A stretch of 64,000 nucleotides of DNA, taken from assembly GCA_946403295.1 (NCBI GenBank), contig CAMIZL010000002.1, forward strand, positions 1-64,000, written 5' to 3'. The DNA is from an uncultured Clostridia bacterium (GTDB lineage Bacteria > Bacillota > Clostridia > Lachnospirales > Lachnospiraceae). The position numbers and the translations under genes are program-made. Shown one piece after another: positions 34,543-41,986 of this stretch. How positions within the stretch are numbered: the stretch's first letter is position 1; every line of letters begins with the position of its first letter. The notes under the pieces are model-generated. The model was not told the origin of the DNA. It ran no database searches and saw nothing but the letters and a program-made list of their open reading frames with translations.

Positions 34543-36813
34543 TTATTCTTTCGGTTCAACCGTAACATATATTACGATCTCTGTGCTGTCTGCCTGCAGT
34601 GGCGTATAGGTGATCTTGTCACCTGTATATGAGGCATTGCAATAACCTTTACCTTTTGCGGCGATCTCGGTCCCATTGTTTACCAATTTATAGCCACTCG
34701 GTTCCTGAGGTCTTCCGAGCGTTCCTCCGCCCGCACTGAAAGGTGTTCCGATGAGGACTTCGGGGTTGCCTCCTCCTGTAACAGGGGTTTCTTCGTTAAG
34801 ACCGGAATGAACTCCGTTTATTACAAATCCGAGGGTCTGAGGTTCTGCCTCTATCGGGGTAAATTTATCATTTTCTTTTGTTCCGAACACGGCTTTTACA
34901 GTGATATTCTTCGCATATTTTCCTACCACTATTTTGATCTCGGTATCTTCACTTAATGACGAAATCTCATAATTTCCGTTTTCGTCAAGCTCAACCTTCT
35001 CTGTCGGAACAAGCTTTCCTTCACTTACCGAACCGATCCGGTATTCACCGTCGATGAGATCGGGGAACTTTACCTTTTTCGTCGAATAACTTGACTGCCA
35101 TCCCGTGATGCTTTCTATCGATCCGTCTTTTACAAATTCACCGGAGCTGCCATCGGCATTCTCTTTAAATGTATAGAAGTTGATCGTATATCTGTATGCC
35201 GTTTCACCGACAGATCTGGTCGAATAAAGGACATATTCGTTTCCTTCTTTTACGACAAACAATTTGATATACCTGGACGGCCTTACCGTTACACTTCCTT
35301 TCAGTCCCCTTCTGCGTATCAAAAGAAGCGTCGATACGGTTGAAGGCACCACCAGATCACTGCCTGACGATAGATATTCCTGCGGAGCGTTTCCGCACGT
35401 CAGCACAGCTTCCACGCCGTTCTTTTCCGATGTATTGTATTTTGTCTTTAATTTTCCGTTTATTTTGGTCTTTCCGGGAGTGAATTTTTTCCAGGCGAAA
35501 GATGACCAATCGATGATTTGGAGATCGTTCTTATTTACAACGCAAAATTCATATGCTTCGGGATTGTTATCGAAGTTTTCACCCTGAGAAGAGTATACTT
35601 TGAAAGTATCATCGTATCCGCCCGTCGCGTTAAAATTCTTTATATTTTTTGAAAGAATGCCCTTTTTCATAAAATCATCTGTCGAGGCAACCTTAAATTG
35701 TCCGTATACATTTGATTCCGTGAAAACTATCGGGTACGTCGTCTGACCTTCGAGCTCAATATATTGTATCATGGACGCCGGCTTATCTTTTGTAGCCGAT
35801 TTTCTGACCGCAATTCCAAGGTTCTCAAAGTCGTTAATGTTGGGATATGTATGGATTATTTCACTTAACGGAATACCCTTGATCTTGTAAGAAGAATACG
35901 AAACCTTTTCGCCGTTGTCTTCTCTTGCCTCACTGCTTTTCTTGTCAACCGGTTTATAACATTCCGTCCGGACAATGGTCCTTTCCTTTGTTTTGATCTT
36001 CGCCGTTTTAAGGTAGGGAAGAACAGTACACCAGTCCAGGGTGTACCAGTTATCTTCTTCGTCCTTAAGTGCTATTGAAAAATCATAACCGTTTTTCAGT
36101 GCGATCGAATCCCTCGCGGGGTCTATCTTAACTTTGGGAGCGCCCGCAGGCTTTGCGATCTTAACCTTGATCGCTTTGCTCGAAAACCTTGCGGGGTTAT
36201 CGGTTCCGCGCATCTTTACAAATATCGCTCCTCCAACGTTCGCAAGCATTTCATTCAGTTTTGCCGCATTAAACAAATTACTCGTTTTATATTCACCGTC
36301 GACCGTTTCACACCAAACGCAAACCGGTTCTTTAATCTCGTTTCCGTCGATTCCGATGGCACTTATTGAAAGGACTTCATCGGATTCCGGATAATCGGCC
36401 TGTGTATAATCGATCTTTCCGGTGACCTTTTTTGCTGCCTGAGCCTTAATTACCAGATTGGCGGAAATATTTGTTGCTTCCGTCTCGAATGCCTTGTCGC
36501 ATGCGTAGATATAAACGTCTTTATTGGTTGATTTTATGCCCATATCGGCCAGGCCGATCTCACGCGATTCGTCAATAACATAAGACTTTGCTTTGGTCTT
36601 GATCTTATTATTCTTTTCAGTCTTAAGGACATAAAGAACGGTATTTTCATCACCCGTTATCTTATTGGTCAAAGCGACATAGCTGACCGTACGGGGAGCA
36701 GGCGGCGTCACCTCTTCGTCCGCCCCTGCCTTTATCGCTCCGAACGCGAACAGGCACACAAACAGAGCCATCAAGCTCTTTATCAACGATCCTGCAAGCT
36801 TTGTTTTGTCCAT
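34543..36813 (-). CDS. Secreted surface protein, paralog of the 37049-39199 gene
   Basis: This protein has 756 residues with a signal peptide (SLMALFVCLFAFGAIKAGA). It shares long collinear patterns with the next gene: YVLKTEKNNKIKTKAKS, KDVYIYACDKAFE, NLVIKAQAAKKVTGKIDYTQ, KVKIAKPAGAPKVKIDP, DSIALKNGYDFSI, AVRKSATKDKPAS and LLIRRRGLKGSVTVRPS. The C-terminus is different, with a Gly-rich stretch (TPFSAGGGTLGRP). No enzymatic motif or wall-sorting signal is seen, so it may be a matrix or S-layer-type protein. A sequence like the -10 part of a sigma-28 promoter lies upstream (36885-36912). The ribosome site is AAGGAGG. Confidence 0.8.
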   Translation of the reverse strand: MDKTKLAGSLIKSLMALFVCLFAFGAIKAGADEEVTPPAPRTVSYVALTNKITGDENTVLYVLKTEKNNKIKTKAKSYVIDESREIGLADMGIKSTNKDVYIYACDKAFETEATNISANLVIKAQAAKKVTGKIDYTQADYPESDEVLSISAIGIDGNEIKEPVCVWCETVDGEYKTSNLFNAAKLNEMLANVGGAIFVKMRGTDNPARFSSKAIKVKIAKPAGAPKVKIDPARDSIALKNGYDFSIALKDEEDNWYTLDWCTVLPYLKTAKIKTKERTIVRTECYKPVDKKSSEAREDNGEKVSYSSYKIKGIPLSEIIHTYPNINDFENLGIAVRKSATKDKPASMIQYIELEGQTTYPIVFTESNVYGQFKVASTDDFMKKGILSKNIKNFNATGGYDDTFKVYSSQGENFDNNPEAYEFCVVNKNDLQIIDWSSFAWKKFTPGKTKINGKLKTKYNTSEKNGVEAVLTCGNAPQEYLSSGSDLVVPSTVSTLLLIRRRGLKGSVTVRPSRYIKLFVVKEGNEYVLYSTRSVGETAYRYTINFYTFKENADGSSGEFVKDGSIESITGWQSSYSTKKVKFPDLIDGEYRIGSVSEGKLVPTEKVELDENGNYEISSLSEDTEIKIVVGKYAKNITVKAVFGTKENDKFTPIEAEPQTLGFVINGVHSGLNEETPVTGGGNPEVLIGTPFSAGGGTLGRPQEPSGYKLVNNGTEIAAKGKGYCNASYTGDKITYTPLQADSTEIVIYVTVEPKE

Positions 36814-36884
36814 ACGGTCAACCTCCTTGTATTAAACCCTTCCATGAAACAATACGCCATAATTCTTTTTCATGCTTTCTATTT

Positions 36885-36912
36885 ATATCGACATAATATC
36901 GCTTTCACATAA
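36885..36912 (-). promoter_or_regulatory. Possible sigma-28-type promoter before the 756-residue surface protein
   Basis: On the minus strand, TTAT, 16 bases and GTCGATAT precede the gene by about 72 bases. The -10 box is the same as in the flagellin promoter. The -35 box is poor, so the call is tentative. Confidence 0.4.
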
Positions 36913-36966
36913 CCCTCAAAATCAAACCAAAGCTTGCAACAGATGGCATTCGTTTATCGCACAAAA

Positions 36967-36993
36967 GAGTCCCCGGCTTATCGCCGGGGACTC
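36967..36993 (-). terminator. Intrinsic terminator of the 37049-39199 gene
   Basis: GAGTCCCCGGC and GCCGGGGACTC form an 11-pair stem with a five-base loop. On the minus strand it is followed by TTTTGTG. It separates the two paralogous surface-protein genes. Confidence 0.9.
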
Positions 36994-37048
36994 TCGGAAT
37001 TATTTAATTTTGTCAAGTAGGTTTAAACTATTCTACATTTCAGGGTTC

Positions 37049-39199
37049 CTATTCCCCTTCAGGTTCAGGGGTCGTAGGTACTACTTCCCACTTAGCGTAG
37101 ATTGTAGCAGCCTCTCCAAAAATGGTATCATTTGTAACTGCTGTCTCAAATTTTTTATCAAGATACCAACCGGTTACTTTCCAGCTCTCGGTAGTCGATT
37201 CGTCAACAGTCTTTGTTCCTTCAAGTACAGCTGTCGAAACAGTAATCTTACCCTTTTCGGTATCAGCTGCTGTGGGAGCTGATGCAGTGGTTGTGATACC
37301 TTCAGGAGTATTAAGATCATAAGTAACCTTTACGGAAATATCAACTGCGACCTTAGCGACCTTAGCATTAAGTGCAACTGTATACTTCTTCTCGTTTGCT
37401 GTGATCTCAGTTCCGGCTCCGGTCTGTGCGTCATATGCATAGAACTTAGCGCCTGTGATCTCAGGGAATTCAACAGCTACGTTTGCTGCTCCTGCTGTTG
37501 TCCATCCCTTCAATGCCTCTATCTTCTCGTCCTTAGCCCAATTATAAACACCGTCTTTCTTCTGAAGTGTGTAGAACTCGACCGTATACTCATCAGCTGC
37601 TGTGCCTACTGCTGTCATTGAGTAAAGGATGAAACTCTTTCCGTCCTTTATGACATAGAGTGTCTCATATGCCGAAGGTCTAACGGGTGCAGCACCCTTA
37701 ACGCCTGCACGTCTCACAAGGAGGATCGTTGCGTTCTCGGGGATTGCGGGTTCTGCAGGATCAAATTCTCCAGGCTTATTGATCGCTGCAAGTTTTGCAT
37801 CCGACTTCTTACCGTCAACATCGCTGTATTTAGCCTTAAGCTTGCTCGTGATCTTTGTCTTGGCGGGATCAAGTTTAGACCAGCTTGCGGTTGTCCAATC
37901 GATCTTATTGCCGGTAATGTCACTTTGCTTAACAACAAGGTACTCATAAGCAGCGGGATTCTCGTCAGCGCCTACGCCCTTATCTCCAATTGCAAATGTG
38001 TTCCAGAATCCTGTTGTACCGTCAGTTCCGTTATAATTTGCAACTGTTCCGATCACAAAGCCCTTCTTCTCAAATTCTTCTGCTGTTGCAACATTATATT
38101 TTGATGCAACCTTGTCAGCCGTGAACACGATAGGTGCGGCTGTCTGAGCAGCGAATGTGATATAAGTAACATCAGAAGCGGGCTTCTTGGCTGTTGCGGA
38201 CTTTCTTACAGCAAGTGTAAATTCGCCTTCTGCCTCGAACATTCCTGCGACAGTATCGAGCGGAAGAGCTTTGAACTTGTACTGAGTTGTGTTAGCCTTA
38301 TAAGCCTCTTCTTTCTTGTCACAAGGAACATAAGTTGTTGTTGCAACAATACTCTCGACTGCAGTCTTCTTTGTTGCTTCCTTATTTGCGGGAAGGATTG
38401 TGTACCAGGTCTCTACGGTGTATTTTTCATCTTCACCCTTGGTAGCAAGACCGAAATCAAATCCGTTCTTAAGAGCGATCGTATCTTTCTTCTGGTCGTA
38501 CTTAGCCTTGGGAGCCTTTGCCTGCTTAGCTATCTTAACCTTAACAGCCTTGCTTGCAAACTGTGCGGGACTATCATTTCCAACCATCTTTACAAAGATC
38601 TCTCCGCCTGCAGCGAGCTTCTCAGCAAGATTAGCACCCTTGAAAGTATCGCTTGCAGCATATGTTCCGTTGATCTCTGCAGACCAAACGCATGTCGGAT
38701 TATTGATAACTTTCTTGTCTTTGTCTGTTGCAACGATCGAAATAACACCGGTTGCATTTGCATCATCAGCCTTTGTATAGTCGATCTTTACGGTAACTTT
38801 CTTAGCTGCCTGAGCCTTGATAACAAGGTTTGCATCTACCTTGTCCGCAGCTTCGAATTCCTTATCACAGATATAAAGGTAAACATCCTTTGTCGTTCCT
38901 TTGATCTTGAGATCTTCGAGGGATGTAGGCTGATCCTTTGTAAGGGAAGCTACACTCTTAGCGCCCTTCTTGATTTCAGCACCCTTATCAGTCTTAAGGA
39001 CATAAACAACAGCGTCTTTTGCTGTTACTGTGATTGTATTTGCTCCGTTGTTGTACGTAGCTGCTACCGCTTCAGGTTTAGCAACCGGAGTAGGTGTAGC
39101 TTCTTCTGCGCTCGCGCTTACTGCACCGAATGCAGCAAAAGCAAGAGCAAATGCCATGAGACTTATCACTAAGCCCTTGACAAGATTAAACTTCTTCAT
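37049..39199 (-). CDS. Abundant-type surface protein with Flg_new/InlB-like C-terminal repeat
   Basis: The protein has 716 residues from the ATG at 39199 (after CAAGGAGG); an upstream in-frame extension is rejected. The signal peptide is MKKFNLVKG...FGAVSASAEE. The body is rich in Ala, Lys, Thr and Val and low in rare codons, with the same modules as the 34543-36813 protein (KDVYLYICDKEFE, NLVIKAQAAKKVTVKIDYTK, VKVKIAKQAKAPKAKYD, ILLVRRAGVKGAAPVRPSAY). The last about 90 residues resemble a Flg_new/InlB B-repeat (WKVTGWYLDKKFETAV...IYAKWEV). It has its own sigma-28-like promoter, a GGA-loop hairpin near its ribosome site and a strong terminator. This points to high, regulated expression, perhaps together with flagella. 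Confidence 0.85.
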   Translation of the reverse strand: MKKFNLVKGLVISLMAFALAFAAFGAVSASAEEATPTPVAKPEAVAATYNNGANTITVTAKDAVVYVLKTDKGAEIKKGAKSVASLTKDQPTSLEDLKIKGTTKDVYLYICDKEFEAADKVDANLVIKAQAAKKVTVKIDYTKADDANATGVISIVATDKDKKVINNPTCVWSAEINGTYAASDTFKGANLAEKLAAGGEIFVKMVGNDSPAQFASKAVKVKIAKQAKAPKAKYDQKKDTIALKNGFDFGLATKGEDEKYTVETWYTILPANKEATKKTAVESIVATTTYVPCDKKEEAYKANTTQYKFKALPLDTVAGMFEAEGEFTLAVRKSATAKKPASDVTYITFAAQTAAPIVFTADKVASKYNVATAEEFEKKGFVIGTVANYNGTDGTTGFWNTFAIGDKGVGADENPAAYEYLVVKQSDITGNKIDWTTASWSKLDPAKTKITSKLKAKYSDVDGKKSDAKLAAINKPGEFDPAEPAIPENATILLVRRAGVKGAAPVRPSAYETLYVIKDGKSFILYSMTAVGTAADEYTVEFYTLQKKDGVYNWAKDEKIEALKGWTTAGAANVAVEFPEITGAKFYAYDAQTGAGTEITANEKKYTVALNAKVAKVAVDISVKVTYDLNTPEGITTTASAPTAADTEKGKITVSTAVLEGTKTVDESTTESWKVTGWYLDKKFETAVTNDTIFGEAATIYAKWEVVPTTPEPEGE

Positions 39200-39233
39200 A
39201 AATTTTACCTCCTTGTGGGTCTGTATCCTGCTC

Positions 39234-39251
39234 GTGTCCATCCGTGGACAC
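39234..39251 (-). promoter_or_regulatory. Candidate CsrA-binding hairpin in the surface-protein leader
   Basis: In the mRNA, GTGTCC-ACGGAU-GGACAC forms a six-pair stem with the loop ACGGAU, matching the ANGGA-in-loop form of CsrA sites. It lies 19 bases upstream of the AAGGAGG ribosome site, which offers a second GGA. CsrA and FliW are encoded in the same window. The flagellin leader has the same arrangement. Confidence 0.6.
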
Positions 39252-39418
39252 AAACATCTGAGAAGTTCCCCTGATCTGTCAGGTGTACGGGGCCTGAGGG
39301 GTTCATGGGAAACCCGGATATGCGGCCGGCCTATTCCGGCATCGCGTCTCAAAAAAGTAAAGCAATTCACATATTGCAGTCAATAAAATATGAGCGGATT
39401 GCTCGTCTGCTGATAAAT

Positions 39419-39446
39419 ATATCGACACGGGCCGTTGTATACTTAA
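39419..39446 (-). promoter_or_regulatory. Sigma-28-type promoter of the surface-protein gene
   Basis: Read on the minus strand, TAAG, 15 bases and GTCGATAT match the flagellar sigma-factor consensus TAAA-N15-GCCGATAA. The -10 box is identical to that of the flagellin gene. The predicted leader is about 210 nt. Confidence 0.6.
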
Positions 39447-39490
39447 CACCATTTTGTATCTTTTTTTATTTTTTTTTGCAGATTTCCCTA

Positions 39491-39637
39491 TCCGCAAAGC
39501 GCGCTTCGGTTCATATCACAATATATGATATTTTACCAATCCGCAGAGCGCGCTTCGGTTCATATCACAATATATGATATTTTACCAATCCGTAGAGCGC
39601 GCTTCGGTTCATATCACAATATATGATATTTTACCAA
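39491..39637. repeat. Three tandem 49-bp repeats at the end of the neuB-like gene
   Basis: Units at 39491-39539, 39540-39588 and 39589-39637 differ at only one or two bases. Each contains the dyads agcgcgct and atatca...tgatat. The final seven bases of the third unit are the last codons and stop of the neuB-cupin gene, so the array grew from the gene end outward. Confidence 0.95.
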
Positions 39638-41142
39638 TCTCTCAGGATCGATTTTCTCTCAAGCGGATCAAGTTTGGCTATCTGAGGATCCTCATAATAC
39701 GAATCGCCTCTGGCGTGAGTGGTCGAGATCTCCTCAAAGATCGCGCCGGTCTTCGACGTGAAAGCATGCGGTTCGCCGCGCATGACTGTTTTTATGTCTC
39801 CGGGCTTCATCGAGAAGCTCGTTCCGTTCATCTCCACCTCCAGGTCTCCGTAAAGGAGCTGGAAAGTTTCTTCTTTCTTTAAATGATAATGTGTGGGGTT
39901 CTTTTGTCCCGGCAGCACGATTATCAGCTTCTTGCAATACTCTCTGTTCACGATACTTATAATGATCGCTCCGAACTGTCTGAAATGCTTCATTCCGTAG
40001 TGATGCGAGAGCTCGACATCGAATTCGTTTCCGAGCGCGATCCCCGCCTCGTAGAGCATACCTTTGGCGTCATGAACAACGCTTCTCATGATGCTGATGT
40101 CGCTGTACTTCTCCGGCTCAAAGAGCGCCTCGTTGAGTGTGTAATCCTTTGAAGCGGTCATGCCTTCATAAAATTGACCTGATACGGTCTGCTTCTCACC
40201 GCACGGCATCGCGAAGAAAACATCCGCGCGCGAGAGCGTCTCTCCTTTTTTAATATCACGTGCCGCAAATACGCCTCGCATGAGCGAGCGAAGAGAATCT
40301 TTTTCCGCCACGGAAACGTATTTCCCGGGTTCCTGACCCTCTCCTCTTGTCTTTTTGAGCCCGCACATCTCACGTGCCTCAAGAACAGACTTGACCCAGT
40401 TTCCTGCCTGCTCGGGGTTCATCGAATAAGCGTTGAGCTTGATGCTCTCTGTCGGGAGTCCGACGTGGCGTTCAAGGATAGCAGCTCCCTTAGCCGCAGC
40501 AATAACCGCAGGTACGGTGTCCGACGGATCCTCGTGTCCCGAATATCCTATCGCAACATCGGGGTAACGCTTTTTCATCCTGTCTATAAAATCAAGCTGA
40601 AGTCTGTCACGACCGGCGGGATATTCGGCAACGCAGTGAAGAAAAGCAAAATCGGATCCTTTGTGCGTAAAGAAATTGTAGAGCTTGTCTATATCGGAGA
40701 TCACAAGTCCGCCCGTTGATACAATGAGCGGTCTGTGAGCCGCTGCCGCTGCCTCAAGGAGCGGCCAATCCTGTGCCGAACAGCTTGCGATCTTGATGAT
40801 GTCAAGGCCCTGATCCTTACAAAGCTCAACACCTGCCTCGTCAAAAGGCGTGCTCATCGCGATCATGCCTTCCTCACGGATAGCGGCAACCAGCTCGTTA
40901 AACTGCTCGTGTGTAAGCCTGGTCGACTCAAATCTCGGAATGTGCTTGATATCGGTTCTACCCTTGTAGTCCGGATGTATGAACGTATCAAGTTCACGGT
41001 ATTGAAGCTTCACCGCAGCGTTTATGTTATATTCACGCGCGATACGCCCCATGGCTCTTATGATCTCACGCCCGTGCTCCACACTGCCCTGGTGACTGTT
41101 CGCCATTTCAAAGATAAAAAGATCCTTAAAAAGTCCGTTCAT
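39631..41142 (-). CDS. NeuB-family nonulosonate synthase with SAF and C-terminal cupin domain
   Basis: This protein has 503 residues. Residues 1-265 are a NeuB barrel that condenses phosphoenolpyruvate with an amino sugar: FIFEMANSHQGS, AVKLQYRELDTF, STPFDEAGVELCKD, IIKIASCS, LIVSTGGL, IGYSGHEDPSDTVPAVIAAAKGAAILERHVGL. A SAF-like region follows (LMRGVFAARDIKKGETLSRADVFFAMP). The last about 120 residues form a cupin (KNPTHYHLKKEETFQLLYGDLEVEMNG, GEPHAFTSKTGAIFEEIST), an unusual addition that may act on or sense the sugar. The product could be sialic, legionaminic or pseudaminic acid. Neighbouring neuA, DUF115 and flagellin genes point to flagellin glycosylation. Confidence 0.9.
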   Translation of the reverse strand: MNGLFKDLFIFEMANSHQGSVEHGREIIRAMGRIAREYNINAAVKLQYRELDTFIHPDYKGRTDIKHIPRFESTRLTHEQFNELVAAIREEGMIAMSTPFDEAGVELCKDQGLDIIKIASCSAQDWPLLEAAAAAHRPLIVSTGGLVISDIDKLYNFFTHKGSDFAFLHCVAEYPAGRDRLQLDFIDRMKKRYPDVAIGYSGHEDPSDTVPAVIAAAKGAAILERHVGLPTESIKLNAYSMNPEQAGNWVKSVLEAREMCGLKKTRGEGQEPGKYVSVAEKDSLRSLMRGVFAARDIKKGETLSRADVFFAMPCGEKQTVSGQFYEGMTASKDYTLNEALFEPEKYSDISIMRSVVHDAKGMLYEAGIALGNEFDVELSHHYGMKHFRQFGAIIISIVNREYCKKLIIVLPGQKNPTHYHLKKEETFQLLYGDLEVEMNGTSFSMKPGDIKTVMRGEPHAFTSKTGAIFEEISTTHARGDSYYEDPQIAKLDPLERKSILRDW

Positions 41143-41216
41143 ATTGCCAACTCCTCAAATTTAAGCCTGTCAATGTCACTCAAAAAACGCTCTGCGCGTT
41201 TTTCTTATATTATACC

Positions 41217-41984
41217 TCATTTTCTGAGTATTGCATCCGCTCTCTTTAAGTCTTCCTCATAATCGATATCACAGTCATCCTTCATGAGATATCCAAGGAC
41301 CATATCTCCCGTCATGGAATGTTTTTCGGTTATCGTTTCCGTTCTGATGACGTCGATACAGGCGTTCTGAAGATATGCCTTGGGAAGTGCCTGGCGGGGC
41401 ATACTGCAGCTTTCTGTCCCGGGTATCGAGATAACCGGCTTAATGATCCCGATCTCGCCCGTTTTGTTGTTCTCCTCGACACCGTTCTGTGATGTTTTCA
41501 GATCAAAATCACCGTCATCGGGATCACCGGGATCGACAAACCACATCTTAAAAGGCGTATCCTTCGCTTCGGCTACAGACCTGACGCAATCGGCTTCGGG
41601 ATGATCGAGCAGAAGTTCGATCACCTTGTCTATGTCGGCCGGATCACGTGTGGGGAATGTCGGGCGAAGGTGAACGATAACATCCGGTTCGTAGCCTTCG
41701 TTTTCTTTGAGCCACCTGAGTGCATGCTCAAACACATCAATGTCAAGCGAATCATCCTCCGCAAATTCCGCCGGTCTGATAAACGGAACCTCCGCTCCCG
41801 CCTCGCGTCCTATGCGCGCATATTCCTCGCTGTCGGTCGAAAGAATGACCCTCGTCACTAGTTTTGAAGCAAGCGCATGCTCGATCGAATGCACGAGCAT
41901 GGGTTTCCCCGCAATCATCCTGATATTCTTGTCTTTGATCGATTTTGACCCGCTTCTTGCGGGTATGAGTGCAAGTACTTCCAT
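41217..41984 (-). CDS. NeuA-family CMP-nonulosonate cytidylyltransferase
   Basis: The protein has 255 residues from the ATG at 41984, nine bases after GAGGAG; the frame extends ten residues further but without a ribosome site. It begins EVLALIPARSGSKSIKDKNI, the CTP-binding motif of CMP-sugar synthetases, and contains RVILSTDSEEYARIGREAGAE, HLRPTFPTRDPADID and a late DIDYEEDLKRAD. It should activate the NeuB product as a CMP-sugar. Its start lies two bases after the stop of the DUF115 gene, so the two are translationally linked. neuB follows after 74 bases. Confidence 0.92.
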   Translation of the reverse strand: MEVLALIPARSGSKSIKDKNIRMIAGKPMLVHSIEHALASKLVTRVILSTDSEEYARIGREAGAEVPFIRPAEFAEDDSLDIDVFEHALRWLKENEGYEPDVIVHLRPTFPTRDPADIDKVIELLLDHPEADCVRSVAEAKDTPFKMWFVDPGDPDDGDFDLKTSQNGVEENNKTGEIGIIKPVISIPGTESCSMPRQALPKAYLQNACIDVIRTETITEKHSMTGDMVLGYLMKDDCDIDYEEDLKRADAILRK

Positions 41985-41986
41985 GT

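Noticed and set aside
37049-39370. Long N-terminal extension of the surface protein to 39370
   Set aside because: The extra 57 residues have no family character, and the AAGGAGG site and signal peptide both place the start at 39199.
39491-39637. Three direct 49-bp repeats as a CRISPR array
   Set aside because: The units follow each other with no spacers, are longer than usual CRISPR repeats, contain the end of neuB, and no cas genes are present.
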